A DNA stretch of 64,000 bases from Chthoniobacterales bacterium (GCA_018402585.1 JAGYIO010000003.1:204386-268385), one strand, 5' to 3'; positions 17,517 through 26,571 are shown, counted from the first letter of the stretch. Numbers and translations are program-made. The notes: generated by a model from the letters alone, not told the origin.

Positions 17517-19556
17517 TCACTCGAGTTTTTGGGCTACTTTTTCGAGAGTGTAGGCCTCGATGAGGTCGCCGGCTTCGTATTCCTCGTAATCGCCCAGCTT
17601 GATGCCGCACTCGAAACCGTTGCGTACTTCCTTCACGTCATCCTTGAAACGCCGCAAAGTGGAAATACCTCCGTCGTAAATCGGCTGCTTGCGGCGCAAC
17701 ACACGGGCCCGCGCGGTCCGCAGGATGCGTCCGTCGGTCACCATGCACCCGGCGACGATGCCTTTGGTCAGATCGAAGACCTGACGCACTTCGGCGTGGC
17801 CGATCACGTTCTCGCGAAGTTCCGGCTCGAGGAGGCCGGCCATGGCTTCCTTCAACTGGTCGATCAACTCGTAAATGATCGAGTAAAGTTTGATCTGCAC
17901 GCCTTCGCGCTTGGCGGCGGTCGCCGCGCTGTTCTCCGTCTTGACCCCGAAACCGACCGTTATGGCGTCGGAGGCGGTGGCGAGAAGGATGTCGGACTCG
18001 CTGATCGGCCCGACCGCGGCATGGATAAGATCAAGGTCGATCTGCTTGGCCTTGATCTCGCCGAGTGCCTGGACCAGCGCCTCGAGCGAACCTTGCACGT
18101 CGGCCTTGAGCACGACCCGCAGCGACTTGCGCTGGTCGGCCGCGAGGTCGTCAAAAAGACTTTCCAGGGTGGCGCGCTGCGGGGCGGCCAGCTTCTCTTT
18201 GCGCTCCTCCTCCTGCCGCTCCTCGCTCAAGGTGCGCGCGGCGCGATCGGAATCCATGACCATGAGTTCGTCGCCCGCCCGCGGCAGGCCGTCGAAGCCA
18301 AGAATTTTCACCGGCATACCCGGACCGACCTGTTTGACCGGCTTGCCGAAATCGTCGATCAGGGATTTGATTTTACCCCACTGCACGCCGCAAAGGAAGG
18401 CCTGGCCGACCTTGAGCGTGCCCATCTTGACAATGACCGTGGCCGTCGGGCCGCGCCCCGGCTCCATTTCGGCTTCGATGATCGTGGCGCGGGCCGGCAC
18501 TTTCGGGCTCGCCTTGAGTTCAAGGACCTCGGCCTGCAAATTCATCATTTCGAGCAGGTGCTCGATCCCGAGGCCTTTGGTGGCCGAGACCGGGCAAACG
18601 ATGGTCGTGCCGCCCCAGTCCTCCGGAGCAAGGCCAAACTCCTGCAGTTGTTGCTTCACGCGATCGACATTGGCGGAAGGCAAATCGGTTTTGTTCACCG
18701 CGACAATGATGGTCACCCCGGCGGCCTTGGCGTGGCTGATTGCCTCCTCGGTCTGGGGCATGATGCCGTCATCGGCCGCGACAACCAGCACCACGATATC
18801 GGTCACATTCGCCCCCCGGGCCCGCATCGCGGTGAAAGCCGCATGGCCGGGTGTGTCCAGAAAAGTGATCTTGTGGCCGCCGTGGTCCACGGCGTAAGCC
18901 CCGATGTGCTGCGTGATGCCGCCCGCCTCGCCCGCCGCGACGCGCGCCTTCCGGATGAAGTCCATGAGCGACGTTTTGCCGTGGTCGACGTGGCCCATGA
19001 AAGTGATGACCGGCGGGCGCGGTTCGAGTTCGTCTTGGGCCACCACAACCGTGGGCTCGGCTGGCGGGGCGACCACCGGCTCGGCTTTGTGCACGCCAGC
19101 ACCGGTTTGGCGCTTTTCCTTCTCGAAAACAAAACCGTGCTTCTCGCAGACCTGCCCGGCGACACCCGGCTCGATCGTCTGGTTCAGATTGGCGAAGATG
19201 TTCAACTCCATCAGCTCTTTGATCACCACGAAGGGCTTGATGCCGAGGGCTGCGGCGAGATCTTTGACCACGATCGGCGGCTTGATGTTGATGATTGGCT
19301 TGCCGTCCTCGGTCAACTCGACTTCATCCGCGACCGCGGGCTCCACCGGCAGGACGGCCACGGGCAGAACCGGAGTCTCCACCGGTTTCTTCTTCGGCTT
19401 CTCGTCAATGAGCGAGACAACTTCGACCGGCGCCTTGGGAGCCGCCTTCGGCTTGGCCGCCTTGGCTTCGGCGGCAGGTTTGGCCGCGGGGGGTATCGGC
19501 CTCGCGGGGGATTTACGCGTGGCGGGCTTTCTCGTGGCGGGCGCTTTGGCAGGCAT
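17517..19556 (-). CDS. infB: Translation initiation factor IF-2
   Basis: A 679-residue GTPase that places initiator tRNA on the 30S subunit and promotes subunit joining. The first ~60 residues are Ala/Lys/Pro-rich linker, then an N2-like helical domain ([33 protein letters not shown]). The G domain shows G1 GHVDHGKT (about residue 188), G3 DTPGHAAF, G4 NKTDLP and G5 SATKGLG. It is shorter at the N-terminus than E. coli IF-2. I chose ATG 19556; an in-frame TTG at 19571, two bases after the nusA stop, is an alternative. Confidence 0.97.
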   Translation of the reverse strand: MPAKAPATRKPATRKSPARPIPPAAKPAAEAKAAKPKAAPKAPVEVVSLIDEKPKKKPVETPVLPVAVLPVEPAVADEVELTEDGKPIINIKPPIVVKDLAAALGIKPFVVIKELMELNIFANLNQTIEPGVAGQVCEKHGFVFEKEKRQTGAGVHKAEPVVAPPAEPTVVVAQDELEPRPPVITFMGHVDHGKTSLMDFIRKARVAAGEAGGITQHIGAYAVDHGGHKITFLDTPGHAAFTAMRARGANVTDIVVLVVAADDGIMPQTEEAISHAKAAGVTIIVAVNKTDLPSANVDRVKQQLQEFGLAPEDWGGTTIVCPVSATKGLGIEHLLEMMNLQAEVLELKASPKVPARATIIEAEMEPGRGPTATVIVKMGTLKVGQAFLCGVQWGKIKSLIDDFGKPVKQVGPGMPVKILGFDGLPRAGDELMVMDSDRAARTLSEERQEEERKEKLAAPQRATLESLFDDLAADQRKSLRVVLKADVQGSLEALVQALGEIKAKQIDLDLIHAAVGPISESDILLATASDAITVGFGVKTENSAATAAKREGVQIKLYSIIYELIDQLKEAMAGLLEPELRENVIGHAEVRQVFDLTKGIVAGCMVTDGRILRTARARVLRRKQPIYDGGISTLRRFKDDVKEVRNGFECGIKLGDYEEYEAGDLIEAYTLEKVAQKLE

Positions 19557-19573
19557 GCGGTTGGTGGACAAAA

Positions 19574-20872
19574 TTATTCTGCGGCAGCCACTTCAGCCGG
19601 GGCGGCGGGTTCGGATTTCCTGGCCTCCAGGCCTTTGGCCCGTTCGACGATTTCCACCGCCTTGCCTTCGTCGATGCCGAGCATGCCGACCAGATCGGCC
19701 GCTTCGACCCCGCCGGCCACCAGATCCTGCGGACTGGGAATACCGTTCTGCACGAGTTTGACTGCGGTTTCCTCGTCGAGTCCGAGTTGGGTTTTGAAAG
19801 CTTCGGTCGCACTGGAGACCTGGTTTTCGAAGGCCTGTTCTTTCGAGGCGTCTCTCTCAATATCCACTTCCCAGCCGGTCAACTTGGCGGTGAGCCGGGC
19901 GTTTTGCCCTTTCTTACCGATGGCAATGGAAAGCTGGTCCTCGTCGACACAGACCTTGACCCGCTTGTCGGTTTCGTTGATTTCGATTGACTTGATCTTG
20001 GCCGGCTTGAGTGCCTCGACCACAAATTCTTTCGGATCGTCACTCCACTTGATGATGTCGACTTTCTCATTGTTTAATTCACGCACGATATTTTTCACCC
20101 GCGCCCCGCGCATGCCGACACACGCGCCGACCGGATCGACCTTGCTGTCCACGCTGGCCACCGCAACTTTGGTGCGCACACCGGCTTCCCGCGCGATGCC
20201 TTTGAGTTGCACCGTGCCATCGGCAATCTCGCTCACTTCCAACTGGAACAATTTGCGCACGAAATTCGGGTGACTGCGCGATAGAATGATCTGCGGACCC
20301 TCCTTCCCGTTCTCCACCGCGACGACATAGGCCCGGAGACGGTCTCCCACACTGTATTCCTCGGTCACCACCCGTTCACGCGAGGGCATCACGGCCTCGA
20401 ACTTGCCCAGATCGAAAATCACATCGCTCTTCATAAAGCGGCGCACCGTGCCGCTCACGATATCCCCCGCGCGATCCTTGAACTCCTCGTAGATCCGCTC
20501 CTTCTCAACCCGGCGGATACTCGACATGATGGCATTGCGCGCCACGCCGGCCGCAATACGGCCGAAAGCGGCCGGTTCGACTTCCACCTCCAGTGCGTCA
20601 CCGATCTGGACGCCGGGTTTGAGCACTTGGGCGCGGGCAAGCAGCACTTCCTCCTGTGGATTGTTCACCTTGTCAACCACCAGGACGTTGGCCACTCCTC
20701 GGATCTTGCCGGTCTTCGGGCTGATCTCGACGCGGAGTTCGCGGGTGTATCCGCCGAAACCCTTCCCTGCCGCTTTGATAATGGCCTCCTGCATGGCTTG
20801 CAACAAGGTGTCGCGCGAAATCCCGCGTTCGCGCTCCAGATATTCCAGCATGGTCAGCAGCTCGTTGCTCAT
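19574..20872 (-). CDS. nusA: Transcription termination/antitermination factor NusA
   Basis: A 432-residue NusA. It has the N-terminal RNA polymerase-binding domain (MSNELLTMLEYLERERGISRD), an S1 domain around VSGTVRRFMKSDVIFDLG, KH domains with GMRGARVKNIVRELNNEKVDI and AIGKKGQNARLTAKLTGWEV, and one C-terminal helical repeat (VEAADLVGMLGIDEGKAVEIV). I chose ATG 20872, the conserved start; the longer frame would run into a terminator hairpin. The usual upstream partner rimP is absent; instead tRNA-Val and an intrinsic terminator lie directly upstream. Confidence 0.96.
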   Translation of the reverse strand: MSNELLTMLEYLERERGISRDTLLQAMQEAIIKAAGKGFGGYTRELRVEISPKTGKIRGVANVLVVDKVNNPQEEVLLARAQVLKPGVQIGDALEVEVEPAAFGRIAAGVARNAIMSSIRRVEKERIYEEFKDRAGDIVSGTVRRFMKSDVIFDLGKFEAVMPSRERVVTEEYSVGDRLRAYVVAVENGKEGPQIILSRSHPNFVRKLFQLEVSEIADGTVQLKGIAREAGVRTKVAVASVDSKVDPVGACVGMRGARVKNIVRELNNEKVDIIKWSDDPKEFVVEALKPAKIKSIEINETDKRVKVCVDEDQLSIAIGKKGQNARLTAKLTGWEVDIERDASKEQAFENQVSSATEAFKTQLGLDEETAVKLVQNGIPSPQDLVAGGVEAADLVGMLGIDEGKAVEIVERAKGLEARKSEPAAPAEVAAAE

Positions 20873-20892
20873 CGTCGTGTGTGTTTTGAGGA

Positions 20893-20921
20893 TAAAAAAA
20901 AGTGGGCCGAAACCCACTTTT
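20893..20921 (-). terminator. Intrinsic terminator between tRNA-Val and nusA
   Basis: On the minus strand the sequence AAAAGTGGG-TTTCGG-CCCACTTTT forms a 9-bp stem (6 GC-rich, 3 A-T) with a 6-nt loop and runs into eight T's. The T-run ends about 20 nt before the nusA ATG. It can end the tRNA-Val transcript, or act as an attenuator in a nusA leader if transcription starts just upstream, where TTGACA (20966-20971) and an extended -10-like TGGTACAAC (20933-20941) are seen. Confidence 0.8.
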
Positions 20922-20975
20922 CGTCAGAAAAGGTTGTACCAGACAATGAATCGCCCGGGCAGAGGTGTCAAGGCA

Positions 20976-21047
20976 TGCGCGATGCAGGGTTCGAACCTGC
21001 GACATCTTGCGTGTGAAGCAAGCGCTCTACCACTGAGCTAATCGCGC
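20976..21047 (-). tRNA. tRNA-Val(CAC)
   Basis: A 72-nt cloverleaf. Acceptor GCGCGAT pairs with ATCGCGC; the D-arm is GCTC..GAGC; anticodon stem CTTGC/GCAAG closes the loop TTCACAC, giving anticodon CAC (valine, GUG codons). The T-arm GCAGG-TTCGAAC-CCTGC is perfect. The discriminator is A and no CCA is encoded. Unlike the other three tRNA loci here, no 3'-end repeats follow it. Confidence 0.95.
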
Positions 21048-21061
21048 CAAAGTAGGCCCTT

Positions 21062-21090
21062 TATTTGCCACGCGCGCCGCGTCGCGTCAA
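21062..21090 (-). promoter_or_regulatory. Promoter of tRNA-Val
   Basis: On the minus strand TTGACG (21085-21090) and CAAATA (21062-21067) are separated by 17 nt and end 15 nt before the tRNA 5' end. This fits a sigma-70-type promoter for a tRNA with a very short leader. Confidence 0.6.
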
Positions 21091-21095
21091 TCCCC

Positions 21096-22136
21096 CTACC
21101 GCACGAGGAGCCGGTCACCAGTCGCCAGTCCCTCCAGCACCGGATAAAAGCCCTCGACCTCCTCCCCCACCCGGATGCGCACACTTTCGGGACCGCCTTC
21201 GCCTCCGCGCATGCGCAGGACAGAAGCGCCCGCCCCTTCGAGTCGCACGCACGCGGTGGGGATGAATAACTGGTCGGTGTAGAGCGCGACCATCGCCGTA
21301 GCCTCCCCGGTCAACCCGCCCCGCAGAGCGAGATCCGCATTGGCCAATTCGCCCTCGACGCGAAAAAGCCGCGTGGCTTCGTCCGATGCACGTGCCACAT
21401 GGACCACGGGGACCTCATAGACTTGGCCGGGGGCGACCGGCAGGCGGAGACGCACCGCAGCGCCGGCCGGGAAGGAGGCCACGTCACGCTCGTTGACATA
21501 AAAGATCACGCGCAGGCGGCTGGTGTCAACCAGACGGACCACCGGTTGGTTCAGGTTGACTGCTTCGCCGACCTGCACGAGGCGCTCGGCTACCGACCCG
21601 CCAAAGGGCGCGCTAATCGTGTGATCTTCGAGGCGGGCCCGGGTCGCATCTTCCTCGGCATCGGCTTGCCGCGTCTCGGCCCGCACCGATTCAACCTGCG
21701 TTCGTGAAATGACTTTGCTTTTGCCCAGGATCTCCGCTTCAGCAAGCAGACGCTGCAACTCTCCGAGCTTCGCCGCGGCCCGCCGGTATTCACTGGCTGC
21801 GATCTCGTTGTCGAGGAGGACCAGCGGATCACCCAACCGGACCAACGAACCAGGCTCGACCTTGACCTCCGAGACACGCCCCGCCACCTCTGCAGGAACA
21901 TTGGCCACCAGCCAAGGATCGACCGCCGCCGGAAAACGCCGCTCCCGCTCCACCGTGCGGCGCTCGACCGTGAAGAAGAAATCCTCACGCTGCCGCCAGT
22001 TGGCTTTTTCCTCGTCGAGACGGCGCTTTTGTTCGACGTTTTGAAAATAACGCCCGGTCACGGCGAGCAGCACCGCGACGAGCAAAAAGAGCCCGGCGAA
22101 GGTCAGGATGGCGCGTTTGGATCGGCGGGCGAGCAT
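21096..22136 (-). CDS. Efflux periplasmic adaptor (HlyD/RND membrane-fusion protein)
   Basis: A 346-residue membrane-fusion protein. An N-terminal anchor (ILTFAGLFLLVAVLLAVTGRYF) is followed by a biotinyl-lipoyl-like half (ANVPAEVAGRVSEVKVEPGSLVRLGDPLVLLD), a helical hairpin (about residues 105-160) and the second half (TISAPFGGSVAERLVQVGEAVNLNQPVVRLVD), then a beta-barrel domain. Such proteins bridge an inner-membrane pump and an outer-membrane channel, but neither partner gene is adjacent. Start ATG 22136; a TTG at 22142 is weaker. It is followed by tRNA-Val. Confidence 0.88.
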   Translation of the reverse strand: MLARRSKRAILTFAGLFLLVAVLLAVTGRYFQNVEQKRRLDEEKANWRQREDFFFTVERRTVERERRFPAAVDPWLVANVPAEVAGRVSEVKVEPGSLVRLGDPLVLLDNEIAASEYRRAAAKLGELQRLLAEAEILGKSKVISRTQVESVRAETRQADAEEDATRARLEDHTISAPFGGSVAERLVQVGEAVNLNQPVVRLVDTSRLRVIFYVNERDVASFPAGAAVRLRLPVAPGQVYEVPVVHVARASDEATRLFRVEGELANADLALRGGLTGEATAMVALYTDQLFIPTACVRLEGAGASVLRMRGGEGGPESVRIRVGEEVEGFYPVLEGLATGDRLLVR

Positions 22137-22173
22137 AGTCAACGGTATCGCGCGGAACCACCCGCGTCACGCC

Positions 22174-22563
22174 TCAGGCACCAAGCCGCACAACACACTC
22201 AATCTCGACCTGCATATTCATGAGTTGTGCCCCGACCGTCGTGCGGGCCGGATAATCGCCGGTAAAAACTTCTTGGTAGACCGCATTCATTTCGGCAAAA
22301 TTTTTCTCGGTCAGCTGGGCGAGAAAAACCCGGCAGCTGACCACCTCGGAAAGCCTGCCCCCGGCCCCCTCGATGACCTTGCGCATGTTCCTGAGCACCA
22401 GGCGGGTCTGCTCGCCGACCGGGCCGTCGCACATCTTGCCGGTGGCCGGATCCATCGGCGTCATGCCAGAAACGAAAAGAAATTTTCCTTCGGCCGCAAC
22501 GGCGAGGGAGTAAGGACCGATGGCCGACGGACCCTCGGGGACGGAAGTGATGCTTTGGCGCAT
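22174..22563 (-). CDS. RidA family enamine/imine deaminase
   Basis: A 129-residue RidA/YjgF/YER057c protein. The motifs IGPYSLAVAAEGKFLFVSGMTPMDPATGK, a central CRVFLAQLTEKNFAEMNAVYQEVF, and the active-site arginine region YPARTTVGAQLM are present. RidA hydrolyses reactive 2-aminoacrylate-type intermediates released by PLP enzymes, protecting other PLP enzymes. Normal length, cytoplasmic trimer expected. It lies 37 nt upstream of the efflux adaptor. Confidence 0.93.
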   Translation of the reverse strand: MRQSITSVPEGPSAIGPYSLAVAAEGKFLFVSGMTPMDPATGKMCDGPVGEQTRLVLRNMRKVIEGAGGRLSEVVSCRVFLAQLTEKNFAEMNAVYQEVFTGDYPARTTVGAQLMNMQVEIECVVRLGA

Positions 22564-22644
22564 GCGGACTTTTTATCCTGCGGCGCCGCGAAAGCAACGC
22601 TGCGCTGCCGTGGCACCGGGGGTGGACCGCGAAAGCGTCGCCGG

Positions 22645-23346
22645 TTAGCGCCCCGCCACCGCCTTGCGCAGGGCATCGATCTCCCGCCCGGTCAACTCCC
22701 GCCACGACCCGCGCGGCAAACGCCCCAGACGCAACGGGCCAAGTCGGGTCCGGGTGAGCCGCTTCACCTTGTAGCCCAGCGCGGCGAACATACGGCGGAT
22801 TTGACGGTTAATCCCTTGGGTCAGCACGACCCGCACCTTGTTCGCGCCCTCCACGTGGACATGCGCTGCTTTGGCCCGCCCCTCTTCCAGGTAAATCCCT
22901 TTGATCAGCTTCGGAATGAGACTCGGGTCGAAGGAGCGGTTGAGCACCACATCGTATTCTTTTTCCACGTGCCGAGAAGGGTGGGTCAAGGCTTGGGCCA
23001 GGTCGCCGTCATTGGTCAAAAGCAGAAGCCCCTCGCTTTCCGCGTCAAGTCGTCCGGCATAGGGCAAGGTCGCCAACTCGCGGGGGAGCAATTCATAAAG
23101 CGCCGGCTTGCCTCCTTGCCCAGCGCGTGAAGTCAAACAGCCCGCCGGCTTGTGCACCGCCATGTAACGCGTCTCGGCGGTCCGCACCACCCGCCCGCGA
23201 GCCACCACCGTATCGCCAACTTCGACCGCGGTGGCTAGTTCGCGCACCGCCCGCCCGTTGATCCGTACCCCGCCGGCCAGGATGATCTCCTCGCAGGCCC
23301 GGCGCGACCCGAGTCCGCAGAGGGCAAGGTAACGGTTTAAACGCAT
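22645..23346 (-). CDS. RsuA/RluB-family 23S/16S rRNA pseudouridine synthase
   Basis: A 233-residue enzyme with an N-terminal S4 RNA-binding domain (MRLNRYLALCGLGSRRACEEIILAGGVRINGR) and a pseudouridine synthase domain. The catalytic Asp lies in PYAGRLDAESEGLLLLTND, and the late motif TQGINRQIRRMFAALGYKVKRLTRTRLGPL is typical. RsuA acts on 16S rRNA and RluB/E/F on 23S rRNA; the target cannot be decided from sequence alone. Confidence 0.93.
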   Translation of the reverse strand: MRLNRYLALCGLGSRRACEEIILAGGVRINGRAVRELATAVEVGDTVVARGRVVRTAETRYMAVHKPAGCLTSRAGQGGKPALYELLPRELATLPYAGRLDAESEGLLLLTNDGDLAQALTHPSRHVEKEYDVVLNRSFDPSLIPKLIKGIYLEEGRAKAAHVHVEGANKVRVVLTQGINRQIRRMFAALGYKVKRLTRTRLGPLRLGRLPRGSWRELTGREIDALRKAVAGR

Positions 23347-23386
23347 CGTCCGGCTCCGGTGGCGGCGGGAAAACCCGCCGCGACGA

Positions 23387-23542
23387 TCACTCGTCCGGCT
23401 TGGTCTTTTTCAGGCCGACTACGCTCTGGCCCTCTTTGAACTGTCCGCGCTTTTTCAGCACATCGACGCGCTCGAAACGCTTGAGAACATTGCGCTTCGC
23501 TTTGATCGCGCCTTGGCCGCGGAGACTTCTGTGCTGGCTCAT
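23387..23542 (-). CDS. Small basic ribosome-associated protein (TIGR04137-like, Chlamydiae/Verrucomicrobia)
   Basis: A 51-residue, very basic protein beginning MSQHRSLRGQGAIKAKRN, with ERVDVLKKRGQF in the centre and a Lys-rich end. This matches the TIGR04137 small basic protein, which is confined to Chlamydiae and Verrucomicrobia and was linked to rRNA or ribosomes by its composition and context. The start is ATG 23542; a longer frame to 23581 is not conserved. It sits just upstream of an rRNA pseudouridine synthase gene, in keeping with a ribosomal role. It is the best lineage marker in the window. Confidence 0.88.
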   Translation of the reverse strand: MSQHRSLRGQGAIKAKRNVLKRFERVDVLKKRGQFKEGQSVVGLKKTKPDE

Positions 23543-23622
23543 ATGGACAGAATCTATAACCGCTCGACCACCACCTGCCAATCAAAAGCTGGGGGGAGGA
23601 GAACGGGCGGCCGATCCCGCGC

Positions 23623-24180
23623 TCAGACCAACCCCAATTTCATCCGCCCCGCCTCGGTGATCATGCCCTGGTTCCAAGGTGGTGACCAAACCAGATCCAC
23701 TTCGGCCGACTCCACCCCGGGCACGGTGAGGACACGGCTGCGCGCGTCGGCCGCAATGGTCGGCCCCATGCCGCAACCGGGCGCGGTGAGGGTCATTTTG
23801 ACCTTCACCGTGGTGCCGCCCGCTTCGCTCTGGCCGAGGATCAAATCGTAGACCAATCCGAGGTCCACGATATTAACCGGAATTTCCGGGTCGTAGACAT
23901 TTTTCAATTGCGTCCAGACATCTTCGTCCTTCACCTCGCCGCTCGCCGCGACAGCGCCCTCCGGCTTCGTCCCGGCCTCCTTTTTCTCCGGCACGATCCC
24001 CAAGGCATCGGCATCCGCTTCGGCGATACGGGCCAGACCCGTCTGCGTTGCCACGGTGTAGGTGCCACCGAGCGACTGCGTGATGATGACCGGACTGCCG
24101 GCCGTCAGCGTGGCTTCCTCGCCGCTGGGAATAAGGACCACTTTGCAGTCCCGGGTCAGGGTTATTTCACGTTGTTCCAT
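23623..24180 (-). CDS. sufT: SufT-type Fe-S assembly factor (DUF59/MIP18)
   Basis: A 185-residue protein. Its N-terminal ~70 residues (ITLTRDCKVVLIPSGEEATLTAGSPVIITQSLGGTYTV) are the SufT-specific extension, and the C-terminal DUF59 domain shows VYDPEIPVNIVDLGLVYDL and the conserved Cys in TLTAPGCGMG. SufT proteins help mature Fe-S proteins. No other suf genes are in the window. Start ATG 24180; an in-frame extension to 24216 is possible but unconserved. Divergent from psd with an 84-bp gap. Confidence 0.9.
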   Translation of the reverse strand: MEQREITLTRDCKVVLIPSGEEATLTAGSPVIITQSLGGTYTVATQTGLARIAEADADALGIVPEKKEAGTKPEGAVAASGEVKDEDVWTQLKNVYDPEIPVNIVDLGLVYDLILGQSEAGGTTVKVKMTLTAPGCGMGPTIAADARSRVLTVPGVESAEVDLVWSPPWNQGMITEAGRMKLGLV

Positions 24181-24264
24181 GGGGGACAAGCTAACCGCCG
24201 GCGCCGGGCAATCCAATCAAATGGTTTCGCGCCTTGCCGGTTGGTGTGTAAACTGCCTGCCTCT

Positions 24265-24945
24265 ATGAGCTGGCCTACTCTCTGGCAGGGCAAATGGTTC
24301 CTGCTCGCTCTCGTCGTGGCGACTGCCGCGGCGTGGTCCTTTACCCCGTGGTTGGCGGTCCTCCCCGGTGGCCTGCTCGCTTTCACCCTCTGGTTTTTTC
24401 GCGATCCGGCCCGGTCCATTCCCGGCGGATCGGGCCTCATTGTTTCGCCGGCCGACGGACGCGTCACCGACATCGTGGAGCTGGAGGAAGCGGAGCTGAT
24501 CAAACGGCGGGTCCGCCGGGTCGGCATTTTCCTCTCGGTTTTCGACGTGCACGTCAACCGCGCCCCGGCTGATTGCCGGGTGGTCTACACCGCCGAGTTC
24601 GAGGGCACGTACCATGATGCCCGCAGCCCGGCCGCTTCGACCCACAACACCGCACGCACTTGGGGTTTCGAGTGTCCTGACGGAGTCCTCCTCGTCGTCC
24701 GCCAGATCACCGGAGCGATCGCCCGCCGCATCGTCCCTTGGGCCCGGCCCGACCAGCAACTGGCAAGGGGCGAACGCTTCGGAATGATCCGCTTTGGATC
24801 GCGCACCGAGATATGCCTTCCGCTTGAGGCGGAAGTTCTGGTCCAGGTCGGCGACCAGGTCAAAGCAGGCAGCACCATTGTCGCCCGCTTGGCCCTCGCT
24901 GCCCGGACCGCGCGACCCGTCGGCGACCCATCCGCCGCCCGATGA
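24265..24945 (+). CDS. psd: Phosphatidylserine decarboxylase, short (archaeal/rhizobial) form
   Basis: A 226-residue proenzyme that decarboxylates phosphatidylserine to phosphatidylethanolamine at the inner membrane. Two hydrophobic helices start the protein (about residues 11-45), then FFRDPAR, SPADGRVTDI, IFLSVFDVHVNRAP and the self-cleavage site in IRFGSRTEI (Gly178-Ser179), where Ser becomes the pyruvoyl group. This FGS form is typical of the short type. It overlaps pssA by 4 nt, so the two steps PS synthesis and decarboxylation are made together. Confidence 0.95.
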   Translation: MSWPTLWQGKWFLLALVVATAAAWSFTPWLAVLPGGLLAFTLWFFRDPARSIPGGSGLIVSPADGRVTDIVELEEAELIKRRVRRVGIFLSVFDVHVNRAPADCRVVYTAEFEGTYHDARSPAASTHNTARTWGFECPDGVLLVVRQITGAIARRIVPWARPDQQLARGERFGMIRFGSRTEICLPLEAEVLVQVGDQVKAGSTIVARLALAARTARPVGDPSAAR

Positions 24946-25778
24946 GCCCCGAGCCAGACAACCAAACGGCGAGGATTTATCTTCTGCCCAATCTGATGAC
25001 CGCGGGCAACCTGTTCTGCGGATTCGCCGCCGTGCTCAACATTCTCGACGCGGTCATCCAGATGAATGCCGGACTCAATCCCGCGGGAGAGATCCATGCC
25101 GCAATCTGGTTCATCCTCGGGGCCTGCGTTTTCGATTTGCTCGACGGGCGGCTCGCCCGGCTCGGGGGAAACGAAAGCGCCTTCGGGCGTGAGTTTGATT
25201 CGCTGGCCGACATTGTCTCTTTCGGCGTGGCCCCGGCCCTGCTTACCTTTCACATTGTGCTCCGCGATTTCGACCGCTACGGCATGCTCATCGCCTTTGT
25301 TTACCTCGCCTGCGGCGCCCTCCGCCTCGCGCGGTTCAATTGCCTGGCCGCGCAGCGCGGGGAGGATGCGGCGAACAAAGATTTCGAAGGCTTCCCCATT
25401 CCGGCCGCCGCCGGCCTCATTGCCTCGCTTACCTTATTAATGCTCTCGCTCGACGCCGGAGAGAAAACGATCGGACCGTGGAAATTCGCCCTCCCCCCGC
25501 TCATGCTTTTTCTTTCCTTCATGATGTTCAGCAAGATGCGCTACCCAAGTTTCAAGGCGGTCAACTGGCGCACCCGGCGTTCCATTCCGAAATTCATCGG
25601 CATCATCGTCGTGCTCATCTTTACCGTGATGAACTACGAGTGGATGCCGGCTCTGATCTTCATCGCCTACCTGCTCTACGGGCTGGCCCGCCCGCTCATC
25701 TCGCAGGCTTGGCGGCGGGAAATCGAAACCGAACTTGGCGAGGACGAAGGGAACCCCACGGAAAACCGTGGGGCTTGA
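24942..25778 (+). CDS. pssA: CDP-diacylglycerol-serine O-phosphatidyltransferase
   Basis: A 278-residue CDP-alcohol phosphatidyltransferase making phosphatidylserine from CDP-diacylglycerol and serine. The signature DG-x2-AR-x8-G-x3-D-x3-D is seen at DLLDGRLARLGGNESAFGREFDSLAD. Membrane segments surround it, including LPNLMTAGNLFCGFAAVLNIL, a helix around residues 160-175, and a late pair between 215 and 255. Preceded by psd in an overlapping pair; convergent with ssb. Confidence 0.95.
   Translation: MSPEPDNQTARIYLLPNLMTAGNLFCGFAAVLNILDAVIQMNAGLNPAGEIHAAIWFILGACVFDLLDGRLARLGGNESAFGREFDSLADIVSFGVAPALLTFHIVLRDFDRYGMLIAFVYLACGALRLARFNCLAAQRGEDAANKDFEGFPIPAAAGLIASLTLLMLSLDAGEKTIGPWKFALPPLMLFLSFMMFSKMRYPSFKAVNWRTRRSIPKFIGIIVVLIFTVMNYEWMPALIFIAYLLYGLARPLISQAWRREIETELGEDEGNPTENRGA
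25754..25773. terminator. Perfect hairpin spanning the end of pssA
   Basis: CCCCACGG-AAAA-CCGTGGGG (25754-25773) is an 8-bp perfect stem with an AAAA loop inside the last codons of pssA, 32 bp from the end of convergent ssb. Being symmetric, it could block read-through from both sides, but it lacks T-runs. Confidence 0.4.
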
Positions 25779-25804
25779 ATGGAGCGCGGGTCAACCGGTG
25801 CCGC

Positions 25805-26251
25805 TTAAAACGGAATGTCGTCATCGGAAGGCTCTTCGGAACTTGGCGCCGCCTTGGCCGGCTTGCTTGCGGCCACGCCGGAGCGGCTGCCCCCACCTCC
25901 GCCGCCTTCCCCCGCCTCGCGGCCGCCGAGGAGTTGCAGGTTTTCCCCGATAACTTTCAGTTTGGAGCGCTTTTGCCCGGTCTGTTTGTCGTCCCAGGTG
26001 TCAAGCTGCAAGCGGCCTTCGATCATGACCGGGCGGCCTTTTTTGATGTACTCTCCGGCGATCTCAGCCGGGCGACCCCAGAGGGTCACGTCGACAAAGG
26101 TGGTTTCCTCGCGCTTTTCGCCGCCGTCCGTCGAGTAGTAGCGGTTGACAGCAAGACCGAGTTCAGTCACCGCAGTACCCTTGGGCGTGTATTTTACCTC
26201 GGGATCGCGGGTGCAATTGCCGAGGAGGACGACTCGGTTGTAAGAAGCCAT
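25805..26251 (-). CDS. ssb: Single-stranded DNA-binding protein
   Basis: A 148-residue SSB. The OB fold starts MASYNRVVLLGNCTRDPEVKY and includes FVDVTLWGRPAEIAGEYIKKGRPVMIEGRL. A Gly-rich linker (GGGGGGSRSG) leads to the acidic tip DDDIPF, the conserved peptide that recruits repair and replication proteins. Start ATG 26251; upstream in-frame codons to 26332 overlap rpsF. In many bacteria rpsR and rplI follow; here they do not. Confidence 0.96.
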   Translation of the reverse strand: MASYNRVVLLGNCTRDPEVKYTPKGTAVTELGLAVNRYYSTDGGEKREETTFVDVTLWGRPAEIAGEYIKKGRPVMIEGRLQLDTWDDKQTGQKRSKLKVIGENLQLLGGREAGEGGGGGGSRSGVAASKPAKAAPSSEEPSDDDIPF

Positions 26252-26262
26252 GGTGGTCGGAT

Positions 26263-26571
26263 TCAGGCCGCTTGCGCGAGGGGTTTCAGTTTCTGGTAAT
26301 GTTGCAGATGGATCACTGCATCGAGTTTCCACTTGGATTGCAAAGCATCGATCTGGGCCGGTTCGGCCTGGATGATGAAGTTCACGTAGTAGCCGGATGT
26401 TTGCTTGCGGCTCACGTAGGCAAAGTGGCGCTTCTCAAGACGCTGGGTCTGCTCGAGCTCGATCTGGTCGGCTTTGATCTGTTTTTCCGCGGTCTCGATC
26501 AAGTCATTGATCGATTCTTCTTTGCCTTTGGTGTTGAGCACCACCAGCACTTCGTAACGTCGTTTGGTCAT
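26263..26571 (-). CDS. rpsF: 30S ribosomal protein S6
   Basis: A 102-residue S6. The N-terminus TKRRYEVLVVLNTKG, the central KRHFAYVSRKQTSGYYVNFIIQ and the late KLDAVIHLQHYQ fit the family ferredoxin-like fold that binds 16S rRNA with S18. It overlaps pth by 4 nt and is 11 nt before ssb. Confidence 0.95.
   Translation of the reverse strand: MTKRRYEVLVVLNTKGKEESINDLIETAEKQIKADQIELEQTQRLEKRHFAYVSRKQTSGYYVNFIIQAEPAQIDALQSKWKLDAVIHLQHYQKLKPLAQAA

Noticed and set aside
16581-20273. 1230-codon plus-strand frame opposite infB, nusA and nrnA
   Set aside because: A high-GC shadow frame; the opposite strand encodes full-length, well-conserved proteins.
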